From assembly GCA_030535425.1 (NCBI GenBank), contig JAUNHQ010000018.1, positions 1 to 43,514 of the forward strand: 43,514 nt of DNA, given 5' to 3'. The position numbers were made by a program, and so were the translations under genes. The notes beneath the pieces are model-generated. The model was not told where the DNA came from, did not search any database, and saw only the letters and a list, made by a program, of their open reading frames with translations. Position 1 is the stretch's first letter. Each line of letters starts with the position of its first letter. Positions 1 through 8,395 of this stretch are shown piece after piece. This stretch comes from Pseudomonadota bacterium. GTDB lineage: Bacteria > Pseudomonadota > Gammaproteobacteria > Burkholderiales > Burkholderiaceae_C.

Positions 1-110
1 GTTGTTGCCAAGCCTCGCTGGGGCCCGCACCCCAGCTTCGTTTGGCGCCTAGCGCTTGGCCCCTTGGCAGGGCAACGCAGGGGCGAAAACAGTGTGAACA
101 GACCCTGCGC
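1..110. other. non-homologous left flank with two hairpins
   Basis: The first ~110 bases do not read as the expected dehydratase sequence in any frame, although the gene that follows is clear. Two 7-bp inverted repeats are visible: GCTGGGG (17-23) with CCCCAGC (30-36), and CGCAGGG (76-82) with CCCTGCG (103-109). The stretch looks like intergenic or rearranged DNA joined to a gene body. No mobile element could be recognised, and the left window edge prevents further reading. Confidence 0.4.
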
Positions 111-539
111 AGCGGCGCCTGCGCGGCCATTGCCGCCAAACAGGCGCTGGGCCATGCGGTGCGCATTGTCGGCGTGGTCAGCCAGCACGCCAGTACCTAC
201 GCCGATTCACTGGCCGCCGGCCGCGTGGTGGAAGCGCCCGTCAGCACCCGCCTGGCCGACGGCATGGCCGTGCGCCGCGCCCACCCGCAAGCCCTGGCCG
301 TGCTGCAAGCCGGGCTGCACCACGTGGTGCGCGTGAGCGACGACGAGGTGCAGGCCGCCATGCACGCCCTCTACACCGACACCCACAACCTGGCCGAAGG
401 CGCAGGCGCCGCCGCATTTGCCGCCGCCTGGCAAGAGCGCACCCAACTGGCCGGCCAGCGCGTGGGCCTGCCCCTGACCGGCGCCAATGTGGACGCCGCC
501 GTCATGGCGCAGGTGCTGCAAGGAAAAATCACTTCATAA
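3..539 (+). CDS. threonine/serine dehydratase-like PLP enzyme, C-terminal part (5' disrupted or truncated)
   Basis: From about base 110 the frame reads as the C-terminal half of the catalytic domain of a fold-type II PLP-dependent threonine dehydratase, which deaminates Thr/Ser to 2-oxo acids. SGACAAIAAKQ matches the glycine-rich phosphate-binding turn. GRVVEAPVSTRLADGMAVR, VRVSDDEVQAAM and HNLAEGAGAAAFAA follow in the usual family order. The end LTGANVDAAVMAQVL and the absence of an ACT domain fit the short catabolic type. The stop TAA at 537-539 lies inside a dispersed repeat. The residues expected before SGACA are missing: bases 1-110 read as unrelated sequence although the frame stays open. 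The gene is therefore either cut by a rearrangement, making it a pseudogene, or joined artificially by assembly. The family call is firm; intactness is doubtful. Confidence 0.6.
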   Translation, partial: CCQASLGPAPQLRLAPSAWPLGRATQGRKQCEQTLRSGACAAIAAKQALGHAVRIVGVVSQHASTYADSLAAGRVVEAPVSTRLADGMAVRRAHPQALAVLQAGLHHVVRVSDDEVQAAMHALYTDTHNLAEGAGAAAFAAAWQERTQLAGQRVGLPLTGANVDAAVMAQVLQGKITS

Positions 540-593
540 AAACCGCATTCGCGCTTTATTGGCAAGGGATTTAAGCTATATAAATTATAGCTT
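535..593 (-). repeat. dispersed AT-rich repeat, copy A
   Basis: One of 12 related copies. In minus orientation it begins GCTATAATTTATATAGC, continues TTAAATCCCTTG, then GCGCGAATGC and a T-run. The CAT at its outer end overlaps the TAA stop of the dehydratase-like gene. It belongs to the TTAAAACCCTTG subtype, with copies C, D, F, K and L. Confidence 0.8.
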
Positions 594-683
594 TATCCGT
601 GCTTTGGACAATTGGTCTGTGCTGCCTTTGTGCTGGGCGTGCGCCGCTGCGGATGGAGGGCAAAGGATGGGTTTGAAAAGCTT

Positions 684-717
684 GCCATGTCCGTGACGCG
701 CGGGCATGGCGGTTTTC
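684..717 (+). terminator. weak intrinsic-terminator-like hairpin
   Basis: GCCATGTCCG (684-693) pairs with CGGGCATGGC (701-710), with one G-U pair and a 7-nt loop, and is followed by GGTTTTCT. It would end transcripts leaving the dehydratase-like gene before the GST gene. The short, interrupted T-run makes it only moderately convincing. Confidence 0.4.
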
Positions 718-805
718 TAGTGGTTTCCTGCTGGAGGAATCGCTCGCGTGGGTAAGCTGGCGGTCTGTTGGGTTGTTGTCTACCGATTCGCCAGGAGGGT
801 TTCCC

Positions 806-1465
806 ATGCTCAAGCTTTGCGGTTTTGCCGCCAGCAATTACTACAACAAGGTCAAGCTCGCCTTGCTGGAAAAGCAGGTGCCGTTCGAGGAGGTGCTGGT
901 ATGGGTCGGGCAGACCGATCCGGCTGCCAGTCCGATGGGCAAGGTGCCTTATCTCTTGACCGATGAGGGGCCGCTGAGCGAGTCCACGGTGATTCTGGAA
1001 TACCTGGAGCAGCGCTACCCCGGCATGCCGCTGCTGCCGGCCGGTGCGTACCAGGCGGCCAAGGTGCGCGAGCTGGTGCGCTATATGGAGCTGCATCTGG
1101 AACTGGTGGCACGCCATCTGTTTCCCGAGGCATTTTTCGGCGGCAAGGTCAGCGATGGCATGAAGGCCAAGGTGGCCGCGCAGCTGGCGCAAGGCGTAGA
1201 GGCTTTTGCCCGGCTGGCCAAGCCTGCGCCTTTTCTGGCGGGCCAGGCTTTTACCTTGGCCGACTGCGCCGCTGCCGTGCATTTGCCGCTGGTCAGCAGT
1301 GCGTGCAAGCTCATTTACGGGCACGATCCGCTGGCGCCGCTGGGGCTGGCCGATTACCTGGCGCAACTGGGCGCGCGCCCCAGCGTGCAGCAGGTCAACG
1401 CTGACCGCAAGCGCAACACCGAGCAGATGCTGGCCCATCTGGCTGCCAAGAAAAAAGACGCCTGA
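806..1465 (+). CDS. glutathione S-transferase family protein
   Basis: A 219-aa cytosolic GST, expected to conjugate glutathione to electrophiles or reduce them. The N-terminal thioredoxin-like domain (about 1-80) carries ASNYYNKVKLALLEK and the cis-proline motif GKVPYL, followed by LSESTVILEYLEQRY, the glutathione gamma-Glu contact region (E-S). The C-terminal helical domain (about 90-210) includes PFLAGQAFTLADCAA with the conserved N-cap/hydrophobic staple Asp. I chose ATG 806 because AGGAGG lies at 793-798 with good spacing; an upstream TTG at 773 has no such site. Its 3' end converges on amn only 38 bp away. The class and substrate cannot be told from sequence. Confidence 0.9.
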   Translation: MLKLCGFAASNYYNKVKLALLEKQVPFEEVLVWVGQTDPAASPMGKVPYLLTDEGPLSESTVILEYLEQRYPGMPLLPAGAYQAAKVRELVRYMELHLELVARHLFPEAFFGGKVSDGMKAKVAAQLAQGVEAFARLAKPAPFLAGQAFTLADCAAAVHLPLVSSACKLIYGHDPLAPLGLADYLAQLGARPSVQQVNADRKRNTEQMLAHLAAKKKDA

Positions 1466-1483
1466 TGCCTGGGCGCCAAGGCA
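1466..1483. terminator. palindrome between convergent genes
   Basis: TGCCT-gggcgcca-AGGCA is a near-perfect 18-bp palindrome immediately after the GST stop and 21 bp from the amn stop. It could fold on both transcripts, but there is no T-run on either side, so intrinsic termination is uncertain. Confidence 0.3.
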
Positions 1484-1503
1484 GGAGGGCGTGGCGGCGG
1501 CTG

Positions 1504-2994
1504 TTACTGAAACGCCACTTCGGCAAAGCTGCGCAGCTTGCGGCTGTGCAGCTGGTCCAGCCCGTTTTGGCGCAGGCGTTCGATGGCGCGGATGCCGATT
1601 TGCAGGTGCTGGCTCACGCGCTCGCGGTAGAAGTGGTTGGCCATGCCGGGCAGCTTGATTTCGCCATGCAGGGGCTTGTCGCTCACGCACAGCAAGGTGC
1701 CGTAGGGCACGCGAAAGCGAAAGCCGTTGGCGGCGATGGTGGCGCTTTCCATGTCCAGCGCCACGGCGCGCGATTGCGAAAAGCGCCGCTGCGGCGCGCC
1801 TTCGCCCAGCAGTTCCCAGTTGCGGTTGTCGGTGGTGGCCACGGTGCCGGTGCGCAGCACGCGCTTGAGCGCGTCGCCTTGCAGCTGCGTGACGTCGGCC
1901 ACGGCCTGTTGCAGCGCAATTTGCACTTCGGCCAGCGCGGGAATGGGGATCCACAGCGGCAGGTCTTCGTCCAGCACGTGGTCTTCGCGCACGTAGCCGT
2001 GGGCCAGCACGTAGTCGCCCAGTTGCTGGCTGTTGCGCAGGCCGGCGCAGTGGCCCACCATGATCCAGGCGTGCGGGCGCAGCACGGCAATGTGGTCGGT
2101 GATGGTCTTGGCGTTGCTGGGGCCGACGCCGATGTTGACCAGGGTGATGCCGCTGTGGTCAGGCCGCACCAGGTGGTAGGCGGGCATTTGCGGCAGTCGC
2201 GGCGGGGCGCTGGCGCTGGTGTCGCACGGGGCGGCCAGGTCCACGCGAGCGGTGACCTGGTTGCCCGGCTGCACGAAGTGGGTGTAGCTGCTGGCCGCGT
2301 CCTGCATGGCCTGCTGGCCCAGGGCAATGAATTCGTCGATGTAGAACTGGTAGTTGGTAAAGAGCACGAAGTTCTGAAAGTGCTCAGGCGAGGTGCCGGT
2401 GTAGTGGCGCAGCCGGTGCAGCGAATAGTCCACGCGCGGGGCCGTGAACAGCGCCAGCGGCGCGGGCTCGCCAGGTTGCGGCTGGTGCGTGCCGTTGGCG
2501 ATGCTGTCGTTCATGGCGGTGAGGTCGGGCAGGTCGAACACTTCGGCCAGGCGCTGGCGCTGCACCGCGCTCAGGCCACCGTCGAAGTGCTCGCTGTCGC
2601 CCAGGGCAAAGGGCAGGGCAATGGGTTCGTGGCTGGTGCCCACTTCCAGCGTTACGCCGTGGTTGTCGATCAGCAGTTGCAGCTGCTCGCGCAGGTAGCG
2701 GGCAAACAGATCGGGCCGGGTGAGCGTGGCTTCGTAAGGCCCGCCGCGCGTGACAAAACCATAGGCCAGGCGCGTGTCGGGGTGATGGCCGTGGGCCACG
2801 TGCAGGCGCACGAAGGGGTAGCAGGCGCGCACGCGCGTGAGCGGCCCTTGCGGGTGGGCCGGGCCTTGCACATAGGCTTGCAAGGCATCGCGCAAATGCT
2901 GGCAGCCGGCTTGGTAGATGTGCTGGATGCGTTGCAGCGCCGCGTCGGCGCAGGTGAAAGGGGCTGGGGCGATGAAGGGGGGCTGCGAGGTCAT
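1504..2994 (-). CDS. amn: AMP nucleosidase
   Basis: A 496-aa enzyme hydrolysing AMP to adenine and ribose 5-phosphate (EC 3.2.2.4), a cytoplasmic purine-salvage and adenylate-pool control step. Length and layout fit the bacterial Amn family: an N-terminal AMP-nucleosidase-specific domain with TRVRACYPFVRLHV and ARYLREQLQLLIDNHGV, then a nucleoside-phosphorylase-fold catalytic domain. In the latter, TLVNIGVGPSNAKTITDHIA, WIMVGHCAGLRNSQQLGDYV, the EDHVLDEDLPLW segment and the base/ribose-site ALDMESATIAANGFRFRVPYGTLLCVSDKP are seen. ATG 2994 gives the family-like N-terminus MTSQPPFIAP; an in-frame start at 3054 would add 20 residues unlike the family. It follows the CBS/nucleotidyltransferase gene by 74 bp on the same strand, so they may be co-transcribed. 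Confidence 0.95.
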   Translation of the reverse strand: MTSQPPFIAPAPFTCADAALQRIQHIYQAGCQHLRDALQAYVQGPAHPQGPLTRVRACYPFVRLHVAHGHHPDTRLAYGFVTRGGPYEATLTRPDLFARYLREQLQLLIDNHGVTLEVGTSHEPIALPFALGDSEHFDGGLSAVQRQRLAEVFDLPDLTAMNDSIANGTHQPQPGEPAPLALFTAPRVDYSLHRLRHYTGTSPEHFQNFVLFTNYQFYIDEFIALGQQAMQDAASSYTHFVQPGNQVTARVDLAAPCDTSASAPPRLPQMPAYHLVRPDHSGITLVNIGVGPSNAKTITDHIAVLRPHAWIMVGHCAGLRNSQQLGDYVLAHGYVREDHVLDEDLPLWIPIPALAEVQIALQQAVADVTQLQGDALKRVLRTGTVATTDNRNWELLGEGAPQRRFSQSRAVALDMESATIAANGFRFRVPYGTLLCVSDKPLHGEIKLPGMANHFYRERVSQHLQIGIRAIERLRQNGLDQLHSRKLRSFAEVAFQ

Positions 2995-3068
2995 GGCCCA
3001 TTGTGCGTGATGGGTGTGACGGTTTGCCAGGCTGGCTGGCCAGGGGTGCATCATCCGTGCCGCTGCGA

Positions 3069-4529
3069 TCAGTACCGCTGCTTGAGCACGCTTTGCATCT
3101 GCTGCACCAGGGCAAAGGCCTGCTTCATGTGCGCGCGCTCAAAGTCCGACAGCTCGGGCAGCCGCAAGAAGTTGTCGGGCGCTTGCTCGCTGCCGATTTG
3201 CCGCGCCTGGTGGCTGATGCGCACGCGGCTCAAAAAAGCCAGCGCATCGCGCAGATCGCGCGCCATGCCGGCGCTCAAGGCCCCGGCCTCGGCCGCCTGC
3301 GCCAGCCGCTCGTCGGTGTTGACGGCGGGCAGCCCGGCGGCCAGGGCAAAGATGCGGGCCAGATCGACGATGGGAGTCACGCCGCTTTTCTTCAAATCCA
3401 GCGTGCGGGCGTTTTCGCCGTCCTTGATGAGGGTGATGCCGCCAAACAGGCCCAGCGGCGGGCGGTTTTTCAGCGCGTTGGCCGCCATGTGCCCCAAGAA
3501 CAAGGTGTTGCCCCGCGTGCCTTGCAGCACCTGCTGGCGCAGCCCGTGCAGCAGCTGGGCCTGGCCGTGCACGGCGCGCAGGTCAAAGAACACGCTGGCG
3601 AGCATCAGCGCCATGGGCTCGGGCACTTGCACCCATTGGTGAAAGTACTCGCGCCAGCGCCGCATGGGCTGGCGCCACTGGGCGGTCATGGCCATCATCT
3701 CGCCGGGGCAGTACACGTAGCCGCAGGCGTCAAGCCCGGCGTTGACAAAACGCGCCAGGCGCTTGAAGTAAGCGCCGTGCGCGGCCTCGTCGTAGTCGTC
3801 GTGCAGCATCAGGCAGTTGTCCTGATCGGACTTGGCCGTTTGCTCCATGCGCGCCTGCGAGCCAGCGGCCACCCACACGTAGGGCACGGGCGGCGCGCCC
3901 AGCTCGGCTTCGGCCAGCGCAATCAGGCGCTCGGTCAGCGCGTCGGTGATGGTGCTGACGATGTGGCCCATGGCGTGCGCGCTGGCGCCCGACAGCGCCA
4001 GCGCCTGCTGCATGGGCCCGATGCGCTGGCTGAGCGCGGCCAGCCCGGCCACGCTGTCTTCGCGAAAGATGCGCTGCGTCAGCCCCACGGCCGAGGTGCC
4101 TTGCTGCTCGCTCACGTCGCTGGCCGACACCATGCCCAGCACCTGCTGCGCCTCGTCCAGCACGGGCACGTGGTGGATGTTGTGGCGCGCCATGAGCATG
4201 AGCGCATCCAGCGCGCTGGCGCTGGCCGGCAAAGTCATGGGGCTGGGGGTGGCCACGTCGGCCACGGGGAGGGTGGGCGCCAGCCCTTCGGCCAGCACGC
4301 GGTTGCGCAGGTCGCGGTCGGTCACCAGGCCGCTCAGCCGGCCTTCATGCACCAGCATGACCGACGAGGCGCCCGCTGCGCGCATGGCCTGCGCGGCCTG
4401 GGCAATGGGGGTGTGCGGCGCCACCGTCAGCGGCGCGCGTTTGATGAGCGAGGCCAGTGGCGTGCCCAGCAGATGCAAGGTGTCGGGCTGCGCCAGCCCG
4501 GTGGTGGCAGGTGGGGTGGAGGTGGTCAT
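3069..4529 (-). CDS. CBS-pair / DUF294 nucleotidyltransferase-like signalling protein
   Basis: A 486-aa cytoplasmic protein. Residues ~25-145 form a tandem CBS (Bateman) pair, recognisable by VMLVHEGRLSGLVTDRDLRNRV and IHHVPVLDEAQQVLGMVSASD. Residues ~210-245 contain GSQARMEQTAKSDQDN, the G-S-x(n)-D-x-D type motif of the GlnD-like nucleotidyltransferase domain DUF294. The remainder, with SVFFDLRAVHG and LGLFGGITLIKDG, matches DUF294_C. Many relatives carry an N-terminal cyclic-nucleotide-binding domain (established for the family); none is present here, the CBS pair beginning about 20 residues in. Start 4529 lies 35 bp past the stop of the upstream SpmAB gene; a start at 4592 would overlap it. 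The role is probably adenylate-responsive regulation; target unknown. Confidence 0.88.
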   Translation of the reverse strand: MTTSTPPATTGLAQPDTLHLLGTPLASLIKRAPLTVAPHTPIAQAAQAMRAAGASSVMLVHEGRLSGLVTDRDLRNRVLAEGLAPTLPVADVATPSPMTLPASASALDALMLMARHNIHHVPVLDEAQQVLGMVSASDVSEQQGTSAVGLTQRIFREDSVAGLAALSQRIGPMQQALALSGASAHAMGHIVSTITDALTERLIALAEAELGAPPVPYVWVAAGSQARMEQTAKSDQDNCLMLHDDYDEAAHGAYFKRLARFVNAGLDACGYVYCPGEMMAMTAQWRQPMRRWREYFHQWVQVPEPMALMLASVFFDLRAVHGQAQLLHGLRQQVLQGTRGNTLFLGHMAANALKNRPPLGLFGGITLIKDGENARTLDLKKSGVTPIVDLARIFALAAGLPAVNTDERLAQAAEAGALSAGMARDLRDALAFLSRVRISHQARQIGSEQAPDNFLRLPELSDFERAHMKQAFALVQQMQSVLKQRY

Positions 4530-4563
4530 GCAGGGCATTTTTGCAGACCACTGGCAGATGGTT

Positions 4564-5811
4564 TCAGGTGAAAAACGCGTAGGCCACGGCAATGGCGATC
4601 AGCAGGCCCGCCGCGTCAGCCAACAGGGCGCAGGGCAGGGCGTGGCGTGTGTGCTTGACGCCGACGCTGCCAAAGTACACGGCCAGCACGTAGAAGGTGG
4701 TTTCGGTCGAGCCCTGGATGATGGCCGCCAGCTTGCCTGCGAAGGAATCGACGCCGTGGGTCTGCATCACATCCACCATCAGCCCGCGTGCGCCGGAGCC
4801 GGACAGCACTTTCATCAGCCCCACGGGCACGGCGGGCAGAAAGTCGGTCGGCAGCCCCAGCGCGGTAACGGCTGCGGCGATGACGCCCATGAGCGCGTCC
4901 ATCAGCCCCGCCGCGCGAAAGGCGGCAATGGCCACCAGCATGGCCACCAGATAGGGAATGATTTGCACGGCCACGCCAAAGCCTTCCTTGGCGCCATCGA
5001 CGAAGGCCTCGTACACGTTCACGCGGCGCACGGTGCCAGCCAGCAGAAAAAGCGCCACCACGGCCAGCACAAAGCCCGCACCGGCCACGCCCATGGCCTG
5101 CGCGGCCTGATCGGGCGGCAGGCGAGACAGCCACCACAGCAGCGCACCCATCACCGCCGCCAGCGCGCCCAGCGGCAGCAGCAGCGCGGCACGCCACAGC
5201 GGCAGGCGCTGCACGATGGCCACCATGGCCAGGGCCGACAGCAGTCCGCCTGCCGTGGCGATGAGCGTGGGCAGAAAGATGTCTGCCGCATTGAAGCCCG
5301 TCAGCCCCTGCTTGACGGCCAGGGTTTGCCGGATGGCGATGACCGAGGTGGGGATCAGCGTCAGCCCCGCCGTGTTCAGCACCAGAAACATGATTTGCGC
5401 GTTGGTGGCGGTGTCGGGCTTGTCGTTGAGCGTTTGCAGCGCCTGCATGGCTTTCAGGCCCAGCGGCGTGGCAGCGTTGTCCAGGCCCAGCAGGTTGGCG
5501 CTCATGTTCATCGTCATCGCGCCTTGGGCTGGGTGGCCGCGCGGCACGCCGGGAAACAGGTGGCGAAACAGCGGGTTGGCCCCGCGCGCAAAGGCGTCGA
5601 TCATGCCCGCGCGCTCGCCAATTTTCATCAGCCCCAGCCACAGCGCCATGATGCCGACCAGGCCGATGGAGATGTCAAAGCCGGTCTTGGCCGCATCGAA
5701 CATGGCCGTCATCAGCCGCGCCAGCGCACCGCTGTCACCGCCCAGCGCGTGCGCCATGGCGGCCACGATGCCGCCCAGCAGCAGTGCCAGCCAGACAAGG
5801 TTCAGAACCAT
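4564..5811 (-). CDS. SpmA/SpmB-type nucleoside-recognition (Gate) domain membrane protein, fused
   Basis: A 415-aa integral inner-membrane protein with about ten hydrophobic segments. The N-terminal half matches spore maturation protein A: GLVGIMALWLGLMKIGERAG, ANPLFRHLFP and NMSANLLGLDNAATPLGLKA. The C-terminal half matches SpmB: YEAFVDGAKEGFGVAVQIIPYLVAM and GSGARGLMVDVM, with STETTFYVLAVYFGSVGVK. In Bacillus these are two genes; fusion into one protein is common in non-sporulating proteobacteria, where the function is unknown and possibly transport. ATG 5811 directly follows repeat copy B, whose sequence GAAAGGCC supplies the only Shine-Dalgarno-like stretch before this start. The downstream CBS/nucleotidyltransferase gene begins 35 bp after the stop. 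Confidence 0.88.
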   Translation of the reverse strand: MVLNLVWLALLLGGIVAAMAHALGGDSGALARLMTAMFDAAKTGFDISIGLVGIMALWLGLMKIGERAGMIDAFARGANPLFRHLFPGVPRGHPAQGAMTMNMSANLLGLDNAATPLGLKAMQALQTLNDKPDTATNAQIMFLVLNTAGLTLIPTSVIAIRQTLAVKQGLTGFNAADIFLPTLIATAGGLLSALAMVAIVQRLPLWRAALLLPLGALAAVMGALLWWLSRLPPDQAAQAMGVAGAGFVLAVVALFLLAGTVRRVNVYEAFVDGAKEGFGVAVQIIPYLVAMLVAIAAFRAAGLMDALMGVIAAAVTALGLPTDFLPAVPVGLMKVLSGSGARGLMVDVMQTHGVDSFAGKLAAIIQGSTETTFYVLAVYFGSVGVKHTRHALPCALLADAAGLLIAIAVAYAFFT

Positions 5812-5863
5812 ATAGGCCTTTCGCGCGCGTCTATCAAGCGCAAGCAGCTATATAAAACATAGC
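5812..5863 (-). repeat. dispersed AT-rich repeat, copy B
   Basis: Reads GCTATGTTTTATATAGC, then TGCTTGCGCTTGATAGAC, GCGCGCGAAAGGCC on the minus strand, ending directly against the start codon of the SpmAB-type gene. Its far end is 23 bp from the stop of the UPF0149 gene. It belongs to the TGCTTGCGCTTG subtype (with E, H, I, J). Confidence 0.8.
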
Positions 5864-5886
5864 AATTGGCGTGATGGGCCGCACGC

Positions 5887-6750
5887 TTACTGCCCGCAGC
5901 ATTTCTTGTATTTCTTGCCGCTGCCGCAAGGGCAGGGGTCGTTGCGGCCCGCCTGGTGGGCGCGGCGCACGGGCGGCTGGCGCGGGCCCAGGCTGCGGGC
6001 CAGGTGGTACAGGTCGTAGGTGGCCCAGATGGCCTCGCCCACGTCGTTCAGCCGCTGCTGGCTGATGCTGGGCGGGGCGTTTTCGTCAAAGGCGTTGACG
6101 GCCGGCGGCGCCGTGTCGTCGTCGCACAGCAGGGCAATGCATTCCAGCGCATCGCCCATGTCGTCCCGCAGCGCCTTGTCGCGCGGCGGCGCCCAGTCGT
6201 CTGGCCACAGATCGAGCACGGCCAGAAAACCCATGGCCCACATCTGCCCATAGGCGGGCATGTCGCCAGGCTGCGCAGGCGCGTGCGCATCGCCAGGGCT
6301 TGCACCATCGGCATCGGCATCGGCCAGGGCTTCGGGGCTGAGGGCCATGCCGCGCCAGTCCAGCATGGCCGGTTGCAGGGCGTGCGGGTGGGCCAGATCG
6401 CGCGTGCGCGCATCCAGCGCGCGGCGCAGCTGGGCCGCGCGCGCCTGCCAGTGCATCAGAAACTGGGTGCGCTCGCGCTCGGAGGCAAAGGGCCCCAGCG
6501 CCTTGTCGGCAGCAGGCTCGGCCGGCCCCAGCACGAAGGGCAGCCATTCGTCTGCCGGTATGTCGCGGCGCGTGCACAGCAAGGCGGTCAAAAAGCCCTC
6601 GCAAAACTCCCACTGCGGCACATCGGGGTTGCGCTGGCGCATGTCTTGCAGCAGCTCTTCCAGCGTCGTCAGGGTTTCGATGCTGGCGGCGTCAAAGGCG
6701 CCGTCGTCGGGGGTGGAGGCGGGGTCGGTGGTGTTGGCAGGTTCGGTCAT
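5887..6750 (-). CDS. UPF0149/YecA family protein with C-terminal SEC-C zinc motif
   Basis: A 287-aa cytoplasmic protein. The N-terminal ~220 residues fit the UPF0149 (YecA/YgfB) fold: [29 protein letters not shown] and a later [21 protein letters not shown]. The last 20 residues are a SEC-C motif, [17 protein letters not shown], with the C-x-C-x8-C-C ligands that bind zinc in SecA and other SEC-C proteins. This suggests docking to ribosome or Sec-linked partners, but no function is proved for most YecA-type proteins. ATG 6750 ([10 protein letters not shown]) was preferred to an ORF start at 6816, which would nearly overlap the amidase stop and has no ribosome site. It is 58 bp downstream of the amidase gene. 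Confidence 0.9.
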   Translation of the reverse strand: MTEPANTTDPASTPDDGAFDAASIETLTTLEELLQDMRQRNPDVPQWEFCEGFLTALLCTRRDIPADEWLPFVLGPAEPAADKALGPFASERERTQFLMHWQARAAQLRRALDARTRDLAHPHALQPAMLDWRGMALSPEALADADADGASPGDAHAPAQPGDMPAYGQMWAMGFLAVLDLWPDDWAPPRDKALRDDMGDALECIALLCDDDTAPPAVNAFDENAPPSISQQRLNDVGEAIWATYDLYHLARSLGPRQPPVRRAHQAGRNDPCPCGSGKKYKKCCGQ

Positions 6751-6808
6751 GGCGGCGCCTTGGGGCACAAACAAGCGCGCATGGTAGCGATCCGCCAGCG
6801 GGCCGCCA

Positions 6809-8203
6809 TCAACCACGCAGGGCCGCCAGCGCCTGCTCTACCCCCAGCCCCAGGGTCAGGATGTGCGCGTCGGCCAGGGCGCTGCCCGCCAGCATCAGGC
6901 CCACGGGCGGCTCGCCGGCGGCATGGCAGGGCAGCGACAGGGCGCAGCCGTCCAGAAAGTTGATGAAGGTGGGGTTGCGCAGCATGCGGGCGTTGGCGGC
7001 AAAGTAGGCTTCGTCGCTGGCGGCCAGGGTGTCGATGCGCGGGGCCACGGTGGGCACGGTGGGCATGAGCAGCGCGTCAAAGCCGCTCAGGCGCGCCTGC
7101 ACCGCCGCGATCCAGCGGCCGCGCGCGTGCCGCAGGTCGATGTAGTCGGCCGCGCTCATGGCCGCGCCGCCTTGGATGCGCGTGCCCACGCGCGGGTCGT
7201 AGCCGCTGGCCGCGCGCGCCAGCAGCGGGCGGTGCCAGGCCCAGGCTTCGGCGGCGGCCAAGGTGCCGCGCGCGTGCAGGTTGGCCAGCTCGGTCAGCTC
7301 GGGCAGCGGCGCGCGGGTGATGTGCGCGCCCTGGGCCTGCAACTGGGCGCAGGCGCGCTCGAAGGCGCGGGCCACCGTGCTGTCCAGCCCGTCCAGCACC
7401 ACGGTGGTGGGCAGCAGCAGGCGCGCGCCCGCCACGGGCAGCGGCGCGGGCACGGCGGGCGGCTGGCCGGCGAGCACCGTGTCGGTCAGCGCGCAGCAGC
7501 GCACGCTGGCGCCCAGCGGGCCAATGGAGTCCAGCGAGGTGGACAAGGGCAACGTGCCCGTCGTGGGCACGCGCCGCTGCGTGGGCTTGAAGCCCACCAG
7601 CCCGCACAGCGCGGCCGGAATACGCACCGAGCCGCCCGTGTCCGAGCCAATGGCCACGGCGGCCATGCCATCGGTCACGGACACGGCGGCGCCGCTGGAT
7701 GAGCCACCAGGAATGTGGCCGCCGCCTGCTGGCCCATCGTGGCCTGGCGCATCGCGCCCCCAGGGGTTGCGCGGGGTGCCGTAGTGCGGGTTCAGCCCTA
7801 GGCCGGAGAAGGCGAATTCCGTCATGTTGGTGCGGCCCACGATGATGGCGCCTGCGGCCAGCAGCCGGTCGATGACGGGCGCGTTAGTGGCGGCGGGTAC
7901 GGCGTCTTGCAGCACGGCCGAGCCGGCGGTGGTGGGCTGCCCGGCAATGTCGAACAAGTCCTTGACCGACACGGGAATGCCCTCCAGCGGCGAGCGCACG
8001 ATGCCCGCACGGCGCAGCGCGTCGCTGGCATGCGCCTGGGCCAGGGCGCGGTCAGCGTCGAGCCGGGTGAACACGCGCGCGCCTTCGCCGGCCGGGTCTT
8101 GCGCGCGGGCCAGGGCGGCCTCGGTCAATTGCTGCGCGGTGGTGCGGCCAGCGGCCAGCTCGGCAGCCAGAAATTCAAGCGTGGGGTAGGGGGTGTGGGG
8201 CAT
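6809..8203 (-). CDS. amidase (amidase-signature family)
   Basis: A 464-aa hydrolase of the amidase-signature family, acting on carboxamides through a Ser-cisSer-Lys triad. All three elements are visible: Lys81 in [11 protein letters not shown], the serine cluster 168-170 in [12 protein letters not shown], and nucleophile Ser192 in [17 protein letters not shown]. The end [18 protein letters not shown] is also typical. The family includes GatA, but neighbours and sequence give no sign of a GatCAB role. Start ATG 8203 gives the natural family N-terminus ([16 protein letters not shown]). The open frame continues far upstream to 9352, but that part is the antisense shadow of the DMT gene. A divergent DMT exporter begins 192 bp away. 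Substrate unknown. Confidence 0.92.
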   Translation of the reverse strand: MPHTPYPTLEFLAAELAAGRTTAQQLTEAALARAQDPAGEGARVFTRLDADRALAQAHASDALRRAGIVRSPLEGIPVSVKDLFDIAGQPTTAGSAVLQDAVPAATNAPVIDRLLAAGAIIVGRTNMTEFAFSGLGLNPHYGTPRNPWGRDAPGHDGPAGGGHIPGGSSSGAAVSVTDGMAAVAIGSDTGGSVRIPAALCGLVGFKPTQRRVPTTGTLPLSTSLDSIGPLGASVRCCALTDTVLAGQPPAVPAPLPVAGARLLLPTTVVLDGLDSTVARAFERACAQLQAQGAHITRAPLPELTELANLHARGTLAAAEAWAWHRPLLARAASGYDPRVGTRIQGGAAMSAADYIDLRHARGRWIAAVQARLSGFDALLMPTVPTVAPRIDTLAASDEAYFAANARMLRNPTFINFLDGCALSLPCHAAGEPPVGLMLAGSALADAHILTLGLGVEQALAALRG

Positions 8204-8395
8204 GGCAGCAGGCGGTGATGAGGCAACAGGAACGTGCAAGGCGCACAAGGCCAGGGCGGCGGTAGCCGCACGCGCGCCGATGGTAGCGGGCTGCCTTGGC
8301 CTGGGCCGCAGCAAAGAGGGCGCGGCGCTGCCGCTGCCGCACAATGCGCGGCCTTGCGCCCCGTCTTTTTGCTGCCAAGAGAAAGCCCCGCTGCC

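Noticed and set aside
1465..3642. Long plus-strand open frame of 725 codons
   Set aside because: It is antisense to the amn and CBS/nucleotidyltransferase genes, has low-complexity composition, and matches no family; open frames of this kind are expected in GC-rich DNA.
3946..5862. Plus-strand open frame of 638 codons
   Set aside because: Antisense to CBS/DUF294 and SpmAB-type genes, which are clearly recognised; its sequence is Gln/His/Gly-rich shadow.
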